The notes below the pieces were generated by a model. The model had not been told where the DNA came from. It saw only the letters and a program-made list of their open reading frames with translations, and did not search any database. Shown one piece after another: positions 12,210-23,312 of a stretch of DNA of 64,000 nucleotides. Source of the DNA: Mactromeris polynyma. Lineage: Eukaryota > Mollusca > Bivalvia > Venerida > Mactridae. How positions within the stretch are numbered: position 1 is the stretch's first letter; every line of letters begins with the position of its first letter. A program made the translations under genes and the position numbers. The DNA lies in assembly GCA_032209605.1 (NCBI GenBank), contig JASFXZ010000093.1, positions 1-64,000 of the forward strand. Direction: 5' to 3'.

Positions 12210-12947
12210 ATGAAAACTTACAAATACACGTGCGTTTCATTTTATATTTTATTACTATTGCATGAACATAATTCTACATTGACATCAAGTACAGCGGTTT
12301 ACGTGCAATATTTGGACGATTTATTGATACAAGATTCGTCATTTGAAAATGAAATAAACAGTGTTAGAAGCGTAGGATGGTGTATTTCGTTATGCGCAAG
12401 AAATCAAAATTGTAAACTGGCTGGGTACTTGAAAAACTATCAGAAATGTCGCTTGCACAAAACAATCGTTGTCTCTTCCACTGATGGAATGTCGGCGTTT
12501 GGTTGGAGATATTACGGATATGACGATCCGAGTTGTCCACATCTGGAAGGCTTTACTCTAATCGCTGGAACAGATATATGCGTGCATCTTGCTCCTTACC
12601 AAATGGACAGAACTACTGCTGAGGCTTACTGTTTAGATAAGACAGCGGAAATTATTGAGGTTACCACTGCTGATAAACTAGGCGCTTTCAATGATTATGT
12701 TCGAAGCATTATTCCGGCATCTCATGTTAGACTTGCGCTGTACAAAGATACAGGGTCATGGGTTTGGAGTTCAGGTGTTCCTAATTCTTCTGGAATAAAC
12801 AACTGGGATACAGCACATTTTCAACCTTTCTGTCCATCGGGTCTTACTTGTAATTGTGCTTATGCTATTGGCGCTGATGAATTTAAATGGCACGACAATC
12901 CCTGCGTGAATGGTGCACGGGTCGTCTGCGAACGAAAGAACGCTTAA
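12210..12947 (+). CDS. secreted PAN-like plus C-type lectin protein, copy 2 (intact)
   Basis: Intronless, 245 aa, ATG 12210 to TAA 12945-12947. Residues 1-26 form a signal peptide with a FYILLLL core. Residues 30-106 look PAN/apple-like, with Cys 58, 62, 68 and 80. Residues 109-242 form a C-type lectin-like domain: CPH start, TAEAYC helix, WVWSSG, NNW, WHDNPC and RVVCERK. The classical EPN/QPD sugar-binding triplet is not evident, so a ligand cannot be predicted. Such proteins are usually secreted recognition or immune proteins in molluscs, which is inference here. AATAAA occurs at 13137. It lies between broken copies 1 and 3, all on the same strand. The upstream block 12115-12209 is shared with copies 3 and 4 and may hold the promoter. 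Confidence 0.85.
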   Translation: MKTYKYTCVSFYILLLLHEHNSTLTSSTAVYVQYLDDLLIQDSSFENEINSVRSVGWCISLCARNQNCKLAGYLKNYQKCRLHKTIVVSSTDGMSAFGWRYYGYDDPSCPHLEGFTLIAGTDICVHLAPYQMDRTTAEAYCLDKTAEIIEVTTADKLGAFNDYVRSIIPASHVRLALYKDTGSWVWSSGVPNSSGINNWDTAHFQPFCPSGLTCNCAYAIGADEFKWHDNPCVNGARVVCERKNA

Positions 12948-15019
12948 TGTGGAATATCGTATGTACATTGTGAATAACGGCGGTAATTTTCAATTCCACG
13001 AAGGACTAGTTGAGTTGTATTCATGTTTTATATCTTGTTTAATTTAAAAAATTACAATATTGCTGAGTTGAGAATAGATATTTGCGAGTAATACACGAAG
13101 TCACATTTTCATTTGACGTGCCCGGTCCATTCGTACAATAAAATAAATAAGAATATTGTCGAACGTATGTTCATTTAGCCGGAAAATTGGTTTCAGCTTA
13201 GAAGAATTTATTCACATTCTTACATGCGTATTGTGCGACAGCATTGTTAATCTGTAGTCAACAAAAGGGAAATTGACATGTAAAAATTCTCGTAAACTAT
13301 AGTATATCCAAAACCTATGGACATTACCCCCGCTCATCGGGACAGTGTAACAATGGGCAGCCGTGACAAACCATGTCTAAAACACTGAAAAATAGCAACA
13401 GCAATTCATCAAGTTCATAATTGGAGTTTTGTGACCCTTGCATGATTGGTCATTTAAATGGAATGTCATCGCATTTGGAATCAAGTCACTTATAATGACC
13501 AATATAGTTATGCACTTTTATAGATTTTAACTTATGTCGGGATAGATTATGAGGAGTGTTTATTTTCAAGAAAAGATGTGACTTGAACGATTGTGTAACA
13601 AAAAACAGTAAGCACAGTTTAGAACAAGACTATTGTCGATCGACGTCGAAAACCGCATATGTTCCTTTAAATTTAGTCAATGAACATTTGTGAAAATGGA
13701 CATGTGAAACATTCCGCATCATGTAGTGTGTCCAAATCGCGTACTCCGAGACCTACGAACATTTCCCCACGTTTACCGGGACATTGTAACTATGGGTGGC
13801 TGCAACGAACCATGTCACAAAGAAAGATAGAACAGCAATTCATCTAGTTATAGATCATGATTCGAGTGCAGCTTGCATGATAGGTCACTTTAATTGATTA
13901 TATACTATCATGATCACTGTATTAACATTGACTCTGATTGTAACATGTTTCTAGAGCCCAGCTTATGAAACAAATAATTTAAAGTTATAAATATAGATTT
14001 GTAGTATCAGATCAGTTGCTTATGTAACTACCACATTTTCAAAATATCTTCTTTTGAAAACATTGAGATACAGAAATATCTTACATGTAAAATATATTTC
14101 GCTTGGTCAAAACTGAACAACATTTAAATACTTTAGTTATTTTAACATTTCAATATCATACAGCATTTCGTCTATTTTATATTTGAAGTATGTTAGTAAT
14201 AATTTATTTTTATTCTATCATGTTTAATTCCGTATAAAATAGAAACCAGTTACGCTATTTCTAACGTTATAATTTTTGTGATTTTTACAGGTACGTTATG
14301 TCATGTAATTGATAAAAATTTATGTTTACATTTTTTCGATTTTTCAATCAAGTGAATAAATGAATATTCTCTCTGTCATACGCATGCGCAAGGTAGGAAT
14401 CTCTTTATGTTGTAATCTTTAGGCACATATTTGTATGAACTTGCTTAATGAAAGTAATTGAACATCCATGAACAGATGATAGTTCTAGAGTAAAATTGAC
14501 GTTGCAGGCTAACGCGAGTTTGTGACGTTTTTTGTCTTTTACATCGCGGCTAGTCTTTGATTTTGAAAACCTTAAAGATAAATGTAACAAACTTGATGAA
14601 ACGAATACAATTTTAAGGGAGATCAATAAACTTTTGAACATGGTTTTATTTCAATCAATTATATAAACTGATCACCATAAAGACTTACAAAAACGCATTA
14701 CTATAAAAATTCGAAAAATGAAAAATCCCATTTTTACCTCAATCGCGTTATCTTACATAGCATCCGCTTTTTTGAAGCTTCGACTGCGTTATCAATAAAA
14801 TAATAAAAGCCTTTGAATATTGTTTTATCAAAATTTAACATTGTTTATTAAAACAAAATAACACCAGCAGTATACAACTGTTTCAAAAGTTGCAGACGCA
14901 TCGTATTTACTACATCTCACCGTTGAAAAGACGAAATGACAGTTGATGATTTTCCTATATGAAATATATTTTCAGAAAATAATCAATGTCAAACATCCAA
15001 TAAAACACAAACATACGAA

Positions 15020-15165
15020 AGCCTGGTGGTAACATTTCAACCTCAAGAATTCGCGATTTGAACTTCATGAACTCATGAAGTTGAAATCGTGAATTCGTGA
15101 AGCTGTATTCGTGAATTCATGAAGTTGAAATTGTGAAGTTCTTGAAGCCGAAATGTCACTACTAA
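15020..15165. repeat. palindrome-rich dispersed repeat (GTGAATTCATGAAGTTGAA type)
   Basis: Short units resembling GTGAATTCATGAAGTTGAA and their complements alternate, bounded on the left by CCTGGTGGTAACATTTCAAC. Related copies occur at about 10920-10990, 18500-18570 and, inverted, at 39545-39640 where the bounding CACCACCAGGCTTTGGTAG is seen. It looks like a small non-autonomous element family with a palindromic interior. No coding capacity. Confidence 0.5.
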
Positions 15166-16632
15166 GAAGTAGCAGTCGAAGTGGAAGTAGAAGCAACGAA
15201 AGCTACACCAATAATATAAGTGACAGAAGCAGAATTTCTACAAGTAAGCAGATTATGAAATTGTGTTTTGAGCGCTACGTACTGCGATCTTCAACAGTGC
15301 TGTGACCCATAATTTTGACGAAAAAATAGCTAACGTATGGCTTTCCTAAAAGACATAACATATGAAAACAACACTTTGCGGATTTCGTAAGAGTAACAAC
15401 CGCATCCAACCAGTCATAGAGAAAAATATTACGATAGTTAGCAAACTACAAAGGTTTGGAGATACCACCTATAACTTCTACGATAGGCTTACGATAGTCG
15501 TAAGCCTTACGAGAGCTCCTAATACTTTCCCCTGGTTGGTCACCCTGGGGCACTGGTTAAGTCAAATGACGGCCGTATATAACATAAATATTGTTTAGAA
15601 ACGGCACAAGCCAGAAACAAACAAACAAATATGCCATGAAAAACTCGTGGCCATTTTGAAAAACCGGTTTCGTGACATTATCACAAATCTTTTTACGATT
15701 TTTAAAAGTGCTTTTGAACACTATGTGTTAAAATATTTAAATGTAACCATAGTGTTATATATCGAGTTTGTTGCAGAATAATGTCTGGTCAAGGGAGTGC
15801 CGAAAGCATCATATTAAAGCATTTGTGATGAAGTAAAAATTACAAAAATAATCTTCTACTGTTTGTCATGGAAAAAAAAAATGTATTTTTTGCACTTAAT
15901 ACTGTTTAACATTGTGTATAAGTTATTATAGTTTACTTTCACAATAGTGCATCAGTATATTTTTCTTTGTATACCGTCAAAATATATTATATATATAAAC
16001 CGACATTATCTATTCAATATGACAGATTTTATTATAACACATTTTGGCTGTTTGGCTTATCATCTCTTGATCATAATCTCCTGCAATATATCACTTTTGA
16101 TAAGTATTTCCTCTTACCATTTAACCCCGAGACTACGGGTCTATTGTAATTATAGTATGTACTTATGACGGTATTATGACAGCATTGTCTTATTACCTGT
16201 AGGGCATTTTTGAGCAGGTGTGACTTCTGCATAAACACGATGATGTTTTCTGGTCAAGTATCATTACGTTGCTTGGAATTTAATAAACTTGTTATCACTG
16301 GAAAAGTCTTTGTTTCACCAAAACACAACGTCAACCCCAACAAAAGCATTCAACTTAAAAAGCTCAACACAAAACCTTGATTAATCATAAGTTACTTTCT
16401 GTAACTTTACCCTTCTGTTTCAGTTTAAACAGATAAAAAGTGTAAATATTTACTTTCAATTCTAAAAGTCAAACTAAATATGAGAACAATACGACCAGAT
16501 TGATTTTAAAAGCCATTTACATGTACTACTTAGTACATTGCCGCACGGCATTGTCATCAGAGTAGGATTGCGTATTATTCAAGCCACACAGCTTACACTT
16601 TTTTCGTAAAATAAAGAAAACAGTCGCACAAA

Positions 16633-17352
16633 ATGAAAACTTACAAATACACGTGCGTTTCATTTTATATTTTATTACTATTGCATGAACATAATTCTAC
16701 ATTGACATCAAGTACAGCGGTTTACGTGCAATATTTGGACGATTTATTGATACAAGATTCGTCATTTGTAAATGAAATTAACAGTTTTAGAAGCGTAGGA
16801 TGGTGTATCTCGTTTTGCGCAAGAAATCTAAATTGTAAATTGGCTGGATATCTAAACAGCTATCAGAGATGTCGCTTGCACAATACAATCGTTGTCTCAT
16901 CCACCGATGGAACGTCGGCGATCGGTTGGAGATATTACGGATATGACGATCCGAATTGTCCACATCTAATCGCTGGAACAAATATTTGCGTGCATCTTGC
17001 TCCGTTCTCCATGGACAGAACTGCTGCTGATGGTTACTGTTTAGATAAGACAGTGGCAATAATTGAGGTTCGCACTGCTGATAATTTAGGCGCATTAAAT
17101 GATTATGTTCGAAGCATTATTCCGGCATCTCATGTTAGACTTGCGCTGTACAAAGACACATGATCATGGGTTTGGAGTTCAGGTGTTCCTTATTCTTCTT
17201 GAATAAACAACTGGGATACAGCGAAATCTCAACCGTACTGTCCATATACTGCTTGAAACTGTGCTTTTGCTGCTGGCGATCAAAACTTTAATTGGCACGA
17301 CGAACTCTGAGCGGATAACGCTCGGGTCGTTTGCGAACGAAAGAACGCTTAA
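16633..17352 (+). pseudogene. PAN/C-type lectin copy 3, mosaic and broken by four TGA codons
   Basis: The 240-codon frame (TAA at 17350-17352) has TGA at 17161, 17200, 17254 and 17308. Two replace Gly codons and two replace Cys codons of the intact copies; no frameshift occurs. The first ~135 nt (16633-16767) are identical to copy 2 (12210-12344). From about 16768 onward the sequence is nearly identical to copy 1, including its first stop and the missing LEGFT. The copy is therefore a recombinant between two neighbours, by unequal crossing over or gene conversion. A 176-aa truncated product is possible in principle, but the extra stops argue for loss of function. Confidence 0.85.
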
Positions 17353-19520
17353 TGTGGAAAATCCCATGTACATTGTAAATGACGATGGAAATTTATCGCT
17401 GTAATTCAATGAAGGACTTTTTGAGTTGATAGCATGCTGTGTCTATTGTTTCAATTTAGAAAACGCAATTATGTTGCTATGTAATGAATATGTGTTTGCG
17501 AGTTATACAAGGAATTATATTCTTAATGGACATGCAACGGTCCATTCGCACTACAAAACGAACAAGAATAGTATGGATCGGCGTCGAAAACCGCATATGT
17601 TCCTTTAAATGAAGTCAATGAAAATTTGTGAAAATGGACATTTTAAACATGCCGCATCCTGAAGTGTGTCCAAATCGCGTTCTCCAAGATCTAAGAACAT
17701 TTTCCTCACGTTTACCGGGACATTGTAGCCATGGGTAGCTGCAACAAACCATGTCACATGGAAAGAACAAACAGCAATTCATCTAGATATAGATCATGAT
17801 TCGAGCGACGCTTGCATGATAGGTCACTTTAACGGAGTATATTCTCTTCACAGATTGAACATTGACAGTGATTGATGATGAACCCAGATTACGAAACAAA
17901 TAGATTAAAGTAATAAATATAGTTTTTTAGTATCAGATCACTTGCTTATGTTACCACAATATTTTCAAAATATCTTCTTTTGAAAACATAGAGATGGTCA
18001 AAACTGAACAAAATTTAAATACTGTAGCTATTTTTACATTACGATATCATACAGCATTTCGTCTATTCTGAAATTTGAAGTAATTTTAGGTACAATTTAT
18101 TTTTATTCGCTCAAGTTAAAATCCGTACAAAACAGTTTGTTGTGACATTCTTGTAGCAGGATACCAGAAAACAATTAGATCTACGCAATTGCTAGCGTTA
18201 TCATTTGCGTGATATTTACCGGTGCAGTATGTCATGTAATTGATTAAAATTAATGTTTACAACATTTTGTCGATTTTTCAATCACATGCGAAATGAATAA
18301 TCTCACTGCCATACGCATGCGCATGGTAGGAATCTCTTTCTGTTGTAATATTTAGGCACATATTTATACGAACAACATTTTGTAGCTTTATGAAAGAAAT
18401 TTAACATCCATTTACAAATGATAGTTATAGAGGAGATTGTTTTTGCAGGCTAACGCCAGTTTGTAAAGTGTTCTGTTTTTTACCTCGCGACTAGAATTTT
18501 CCCGATTTCAACTTCACGATTTCAATTTCACGCATTCACGATCATGAATTCATGATGTTGTAATCATGAATTTTCATCAGTGCCATTTAAAGATTTCCTT
18601 AGCAAAGGAAAGTCTTAACTTTAAGGGAAAAAAATATTAATTTAATCTAAGGAAAATGGACACTACCTTATCTTTTAAGAAAATAAATGCCTCGTATAAA
18701 GAAAATCTTAAGATAAGACATTTAGTGAATACCACGTAAGTATTTTCTAAACATTTCAGGAAAATATTACTTTTAAGGAAAATTTGAACATTAAGATGTT
18801 TTTCGTGAATAATACCTCTGAAGTACTTTGTAGTAGCAGTCGAAGTGGATGTAGTAGCAGCAAAAGCTACACTAATAGTAGTAGTGACAGTAGCAGAATT
18901 TGTACTAGTAAGCAGATTATGGTAGTGCTTTTCGAGCGCTAAGTACTGCGATGTTCAACAGTGCTGTGACCCATAATTTTGAGGAAAACTAACTAACATA
19001 TGGCTTTCATTAAAGACAAAACACATGAAAACAACACTTTGTGCGGCTTTCGTAAGAGTAACAGCAGCATCCAACCAGTCAAAGAGAATAATATTACGAT
19101 GATTAGCAAACTACGAATGTTTGGAGATACCACCTATAACTTATACGATATGCTTACGATAGGCTTAAGCCTTACGATAGCTCCAGATACTAACCCCAGA
19201 TTGGTAACCCAGGGGCACTGGTTAAGTCAAATGACTGCCGTATATAACAAAATTATAGTTTAGAAACGGCGCAAGCCCGAAACAAACAAACGGATATATC
19301 ATGAAAAAATCATTTTGAATAACCGGTTTCTTGCCATTGTCACGATTCTTGTTATGATTTTAAACGTGATTTTGAACACTATAATATGTTAAACTATCTA
19401 AATTAAATCATATTGTAGACCTAATATCAGAGTGTGTCATGTAGTATAATGTTCATCTTTTGTTCATACACAAATGGTTATTTATCAATATATCGAGTTT
19501 GTTGGAGAATAGGTCTGGTC
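16768..19520 (+). repeat. segment duplicated from 9170-11940 (second copy)
   Basis: Second copy of the 2.7 kb block. It starts inside lectin copy 3, where identity switches from copy 2 to copy 1, and runs to about 150 bp before the copy 4 upstream block. The homologous downstream module also occurs once in a more diverged form after copy 2 (about 13620-15610). The array is thus built from lectin plus downstream-module units of about 3.1, 4.4 and 3.15 kb. Confidence 0.75.
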
Positions 19521-19794
19521 AAGGGAGTGTCGAAATCATTATATCAAAGCATTGATAAATCATTTGTTTCTTTTGTTGTATCTATACTGATAATAAGTGT
19601 AAATATTTACCATCCATTCTAAAAGTCAATTTTAAAAATGACAACCATACGACCAGATTGATTTTAAAGTCCACTTACATGAACTACTTAAAGGTCCATT
19701 TGCCGCTCGGCATTGTCAACAGAGTAGGACTGCGTTTTATTCAAGCCACACAGCTTACACTTTTGTCGTAAAAGAAAGATAACAGTCGCACAAA

Positions 19795-20532
19795 ATGAAA
19801 ACCTACAAATATACGTGCGTTTCATTTTACATTTTATTACTATTGCGAGAAAATAATTCTACATTGACATCAAGTACAGCGGTTTACGTGCAAGATTTGG
19901 ACGATGTGTTGATACAGGATTCGTCATTTGTAAATGAAATAAACAGTGTAAGGAGCGTAGGATGGTGTATTTCGTTATGCGCAAGAAATCAAAATTGTAA
20001 ACTGGCTGGATACCTAAAAAGCTATCAGAAATGTCGCTTGCACAATACAATCACTGTCTCACCGAGTGATGGCACGTCGGCGATAGGCTGGAGATATTAC
20101 GGATATGATGATCCGAATTGTCCTCATCTGGAAGGCTTTACTGTAATCGCTGGAACAAATATATGCGTGCATCTTGCTCCTTACCAAATGGACAGAACTA
20201 CCGCTGAGGCTTACTGTTTAGATAAGACAGCGGAAATAATTGAGGTTCGTACTGCTGATAAACTAGGCGCATTCAATGATTATGTTCGAAGTATTATCCC
20301 GGGATCTCATGTTAGACTTGCGCTGTACAAAGATACAGGACCATGGGTTTGGAGTTCAGGTGTTCCTTATTCTTCCGGAATAAACAACTGGGATACAGCA
20401 CATGGTCAACCTGCCTGTCGATTTGCCCCTACATGTAACTGTGCTAATGCTATTGGCGAGTTTGACTTTAAATGGCACGACAATCCCTGCGGGAATGGTG
20501 CACGGGTCGTCTGCGAACGAAAGAACGCTTAA
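19795..20532 (+). CDS. secreted PAN-like plus C-type lectin protein, copy 4 (intact)
   Basis: Intronless, 245 aa, same architecture as copy 2: signal peptide (FYILLLL core), PAN-like Cys cluster in residues 58-80, and a C-type lectin-like domain from about 109 to the ERKNA end. It differs from copy 2 at 19 of the first 200 residues but at 11 of the next 35, the loop between NNW and WHDNPC. That loop normally forms part of the ligand-binding face of C-type lectins. Uneven divergence suggests that the binding region changes faster than the rest. The downstream 20533-21060 resembles the copy 2 downstream region. It is the last copy in the window. Confidence 0.85.
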   Translation: MKTYKYTCVSFYILLLLRENNSTLTSSTAVYVQDLDDVLIQDSSFVNEINSVRSVGWCISLCARNQNCKLAGYLKSYQKCRLHNTITVSPSDGTSAIGWRYYGYDDPNCPHLEGFTVIAGTNICVHLAPYQMDRTTAEAYCLDKTAEIIEVRTADKLGAFNDYVRSIIPGSHVRLALYKDTGPWVWSSGVPYSSGINNWDTAHGQPACRFAPTCNCANAIGEFDFKWHDNPCGNGARVVCERKNA

Positions 20533-21059
20533 TGTGAAATATTTCATGTACATTGTGAATAACTAGGAAGGACAAGTTGATGTTTATTTATGTCTTATAT
20601 CTTGTTTTATTTAAAAATCACAATATTGCTGAGTTGAGAATAGATATTAGCGAGTACAAAATGTAATACACGAAGTCACATTCTCAATTGACAAGTCCGT
20701 ATAGTACAGTATGTCAAGTATGTACTCAAAAACCTATGGACATTTAACCCGCTCACCGGGATAGTGTAACAATGGGCAACAGTGACAAACCATGTCTAAA
20801 ACTCAAAAAGAACAGCAACAGCAATTCATCTAGTTATAGTTCATAAGTGGAGTGCTGTGACCCCTGCATAATTGGTCATTTTATTGGAATGTCATCGCAT
20901 ATGGAAGAAAGTCACTTATAATGACTGATATCCATGCACTGTCGTAGAAGTTTTGGTTCTCATTAACATGATCGAAAACAAAATACACACAATTTTTTTA
21001 ATAATGTCGGGATATATTTGGAGGAGTGTTTTGTTTTTCAAGAAAAGATGTGACTTCAA

Positions 21060-21446
21060 CGATTTTGAAACAAAAAACGCCTACTCAAATATGAATTATT
21101 GATTGTTCTGGTTAGTGTGTCCATGCGTGCGTATTAGTCTGTTTTTAAAGAGCAAAAAATGGCCGATAGGTTTGAATGTTTTATGGGTAACTTACTGCAA
21201 GTTAAAGCAAGTGTTACGCCTCACATATCTTTGATTTACGTAGCTTTAGATAATTGTGTTGGAAAAAATAAAATGAAAACGGTAGCAGATCAGAATAGAG
21301 GACTAGTATTTAAATGTTTAGATTTTGGTCAAGGCGAGTTCAAATAGTGTTACGCATTCCAAAAAAAAATAATATTCATGTTCTTTTGAAGTAGCCGTAA
21401 AGGCGCACTAAAGAAACTAATTGTCCAGGTTATTTACGTAACACTT
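21060..21446. other. region after the lectin array; one short open frame, function unknown
   Basis: A 62-codon frame at 21159-21347 (+) begins MADRFECFMG and ends at TAG. It has no recognisable domain and no visible splice extension. It may be chance. Nothing else is supported here. Confidence 0.3.
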
Positions 21447-21701
21447 ATGATATGCCGAGAGATACTGCCTACTGGTAAGAGGCATGTGAAGGCCTGCATG
21501 ATATGCCGAGAGATACTGCCTACTGGTAAGAGGCATGTGAAGGCCTGCATGATATGCCGAGAGATACTGCCTACTGGTAAGAGGCATGTGAAGGCCTGCA
21601 TGATATGCCGAGAGATACTGCCTACTGGTAAGAGGCATGTGAAGGCCTGCATGATATGCCGAGAGATATTGCCTACTGGTAAGAGGCCTGTGAAGGCCTG
21701 C
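21447..21701. repeat. 51-bp minisatellite, five units
   Basis: Five head-to-tail units start at 21447, 21498, 21549, 21600 and 21651. The first four are identical or nearly so; the fifth has single-base changes (ATATTG, GGCCTG). As 51 is a multiple of three, several frames stay open on both strands, giving 17-residue repeat peptides such as ICREILPTGKRHVKACM. There is no start context, signal or neighbouring exon to support translation. No spacers occur between units, so this is not a CRISPR array. Confidence 0.9.
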
Positions 21702-22639
21702 ATGTTACTACAAATTGTGTAAATATTTCAGGTTATGCGCTGTTAACTTACTTGTGGTGAATTGTAGTGAACACTTTTAATGTTAAAACGTGTGATTCAT
21801 GTCTCCTGGTGATTTTTTGAGTTGCTGCAGTACTGTGTACATGGCATTCCCTACACGACAGCTTTGTGCATTGTTATGTCAGCTCTGTGTATAAACATCT
21901 TCATGATCTTTTAGTTTATTTTATGTCATATTTCTACGATAGTTATCTGTATGTCTAAGTGTTCGGAAAACTTGTATCAAAACTCTTAAATTGGAAATTG
22001 TTTATATTGGAATAAAATTTATTTTATGACACTATGAAGGAATATGATTTATATAAGAGGCAATAAATACAACGCTGCAAAGAACCGACTTTGTTTCGAT
22101 TTTACACCCTTGTTTTATAGTGTTGTCATTGTGGCAGCAAAATGGTAAAAAGTCTTTGTTTTTATATCTGGAGAACAGTTGTTAACAAATTGTAAATTGG
22201 TGAGTGAAAACATATTGTTATATGAATCTTAACATTGTTGACTTTTTCCGTTATTACATATATTTCTGTATCACAAACTTATTATTTGTGAACTGGATCA
22301 TTATTTTAACCCTTTTTCACTGCAGACATTTTAAACAGCGTCGTTAATACAAAAACTGTGGGTTTAAATCACATCAATGCGACTGCTTACATCGCGAAAA
22401 TATACGACAATCAGAATGTTCGCTGAACTCATGACAAATAAACATGAACATATTATATTCATTTGCATTTACCATAGATCAAAGTAGTTCTGCTATTAAC
22501 CATTTCTTCGTTCCACACTAAATGTAATTATGCCAACCATCTGTATTGGAACTAGCAGTAAGGAAATTTTAGCGGAAGCTAGTTCCAGGTTTGACAGATG
22601 TAAATCTAACCGGAGTCAGCGTAATAACGTGTTTTAAAG

Positions 22640-23303
22640 CGGTTACTCTTAATACCGAATAATACCGGATAATACCGAATAATACCGAATAATACCGAAT
22701 AATTCGAAATAACTACAGAATAATACATTTTTTCTGCAAATAACACTCATAATCGTATACTTTTAGGTGAAATATATATGAATATGGTATAAAAAACCTG
22801 TTTTTGGCATAATTATGGTGGTCTAAAAATGTCTGTTTAATCTATTTTTGAGTGACCTCCCTTGAGAATGCATGGATTGTTTCCCTTGGTTTAATTTAGC
22901 TAACATTGGTCATTAAGTTTTTGTCCTAATATACTAGGTCCGCGATCTGATATTTTGCGCTTATTTGGTATTTTATGTACTTCAATGTCAGTAAAAAAAA
23001 ATAAAAAATATAATTATTATTTCCATTATTATGTATAAGGACCAAATGGCAAATCAAGGGAGGCAACCACAATACGAATACGAAGGGAGAGAACTCTTGG
23101 ATATCATAAATGCTTGATTACAGCAATCAAAACAATAGAAAATTATAATTTTATATCATATTCATATATATTTCACTTCAAAGTATACGATTATGAGTGT
23201 TATTTGCAGAAAAAATGTATTATTAGGTAGTTATTTCGAATTATTCGGTATTATTCGGTATTATCCGGTATTATTCGGTATTATTCGGTATTAAGTGTAA
23301 CCC
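22640..23303. mobile_element. Mutator-like non-autonomous element with long inverted repeats and 9-bp target duplication
   Basis: The nine bases GTTTTAAAG occur directly before (22631-22639) and after (23304-23312) a 664-bp unit. Its ends are inverted repeats of about 160 bp: left about 22640-22800, right about 23140-23303. The outer part of each arm carries five copies of an AATACCGAAT-type decamer, followed by a conserved stretch with TTTTTTCTGCAAATAACACT. A 9-bp target duplication with long terminal repeats fits the Mutator (MULE) superfamily. The 340-bp interior has no gene, so mobility would need a transposase supplied elsewhere. The near-perfect arms and exact duplication suggest a fairly recent insertion. 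Confidence 0.75.
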
Positions 23304-23312
23304 GTTTTAAAG

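Noticed and set aside
16633..17352. Selenocysteine decoding of the TGA codons
   Set aside because: Two of the four positions are Gly in intact copies and no obvious SECIS structure was recognised; ordinary nonsense mutation is simpler.
21447..21701. CRISPR-like array or repeat-protein gene
   Set aside because: Units abut with no spacers, the context is eukaryotic, and the open frames follow simply from a unit length divisible by three.
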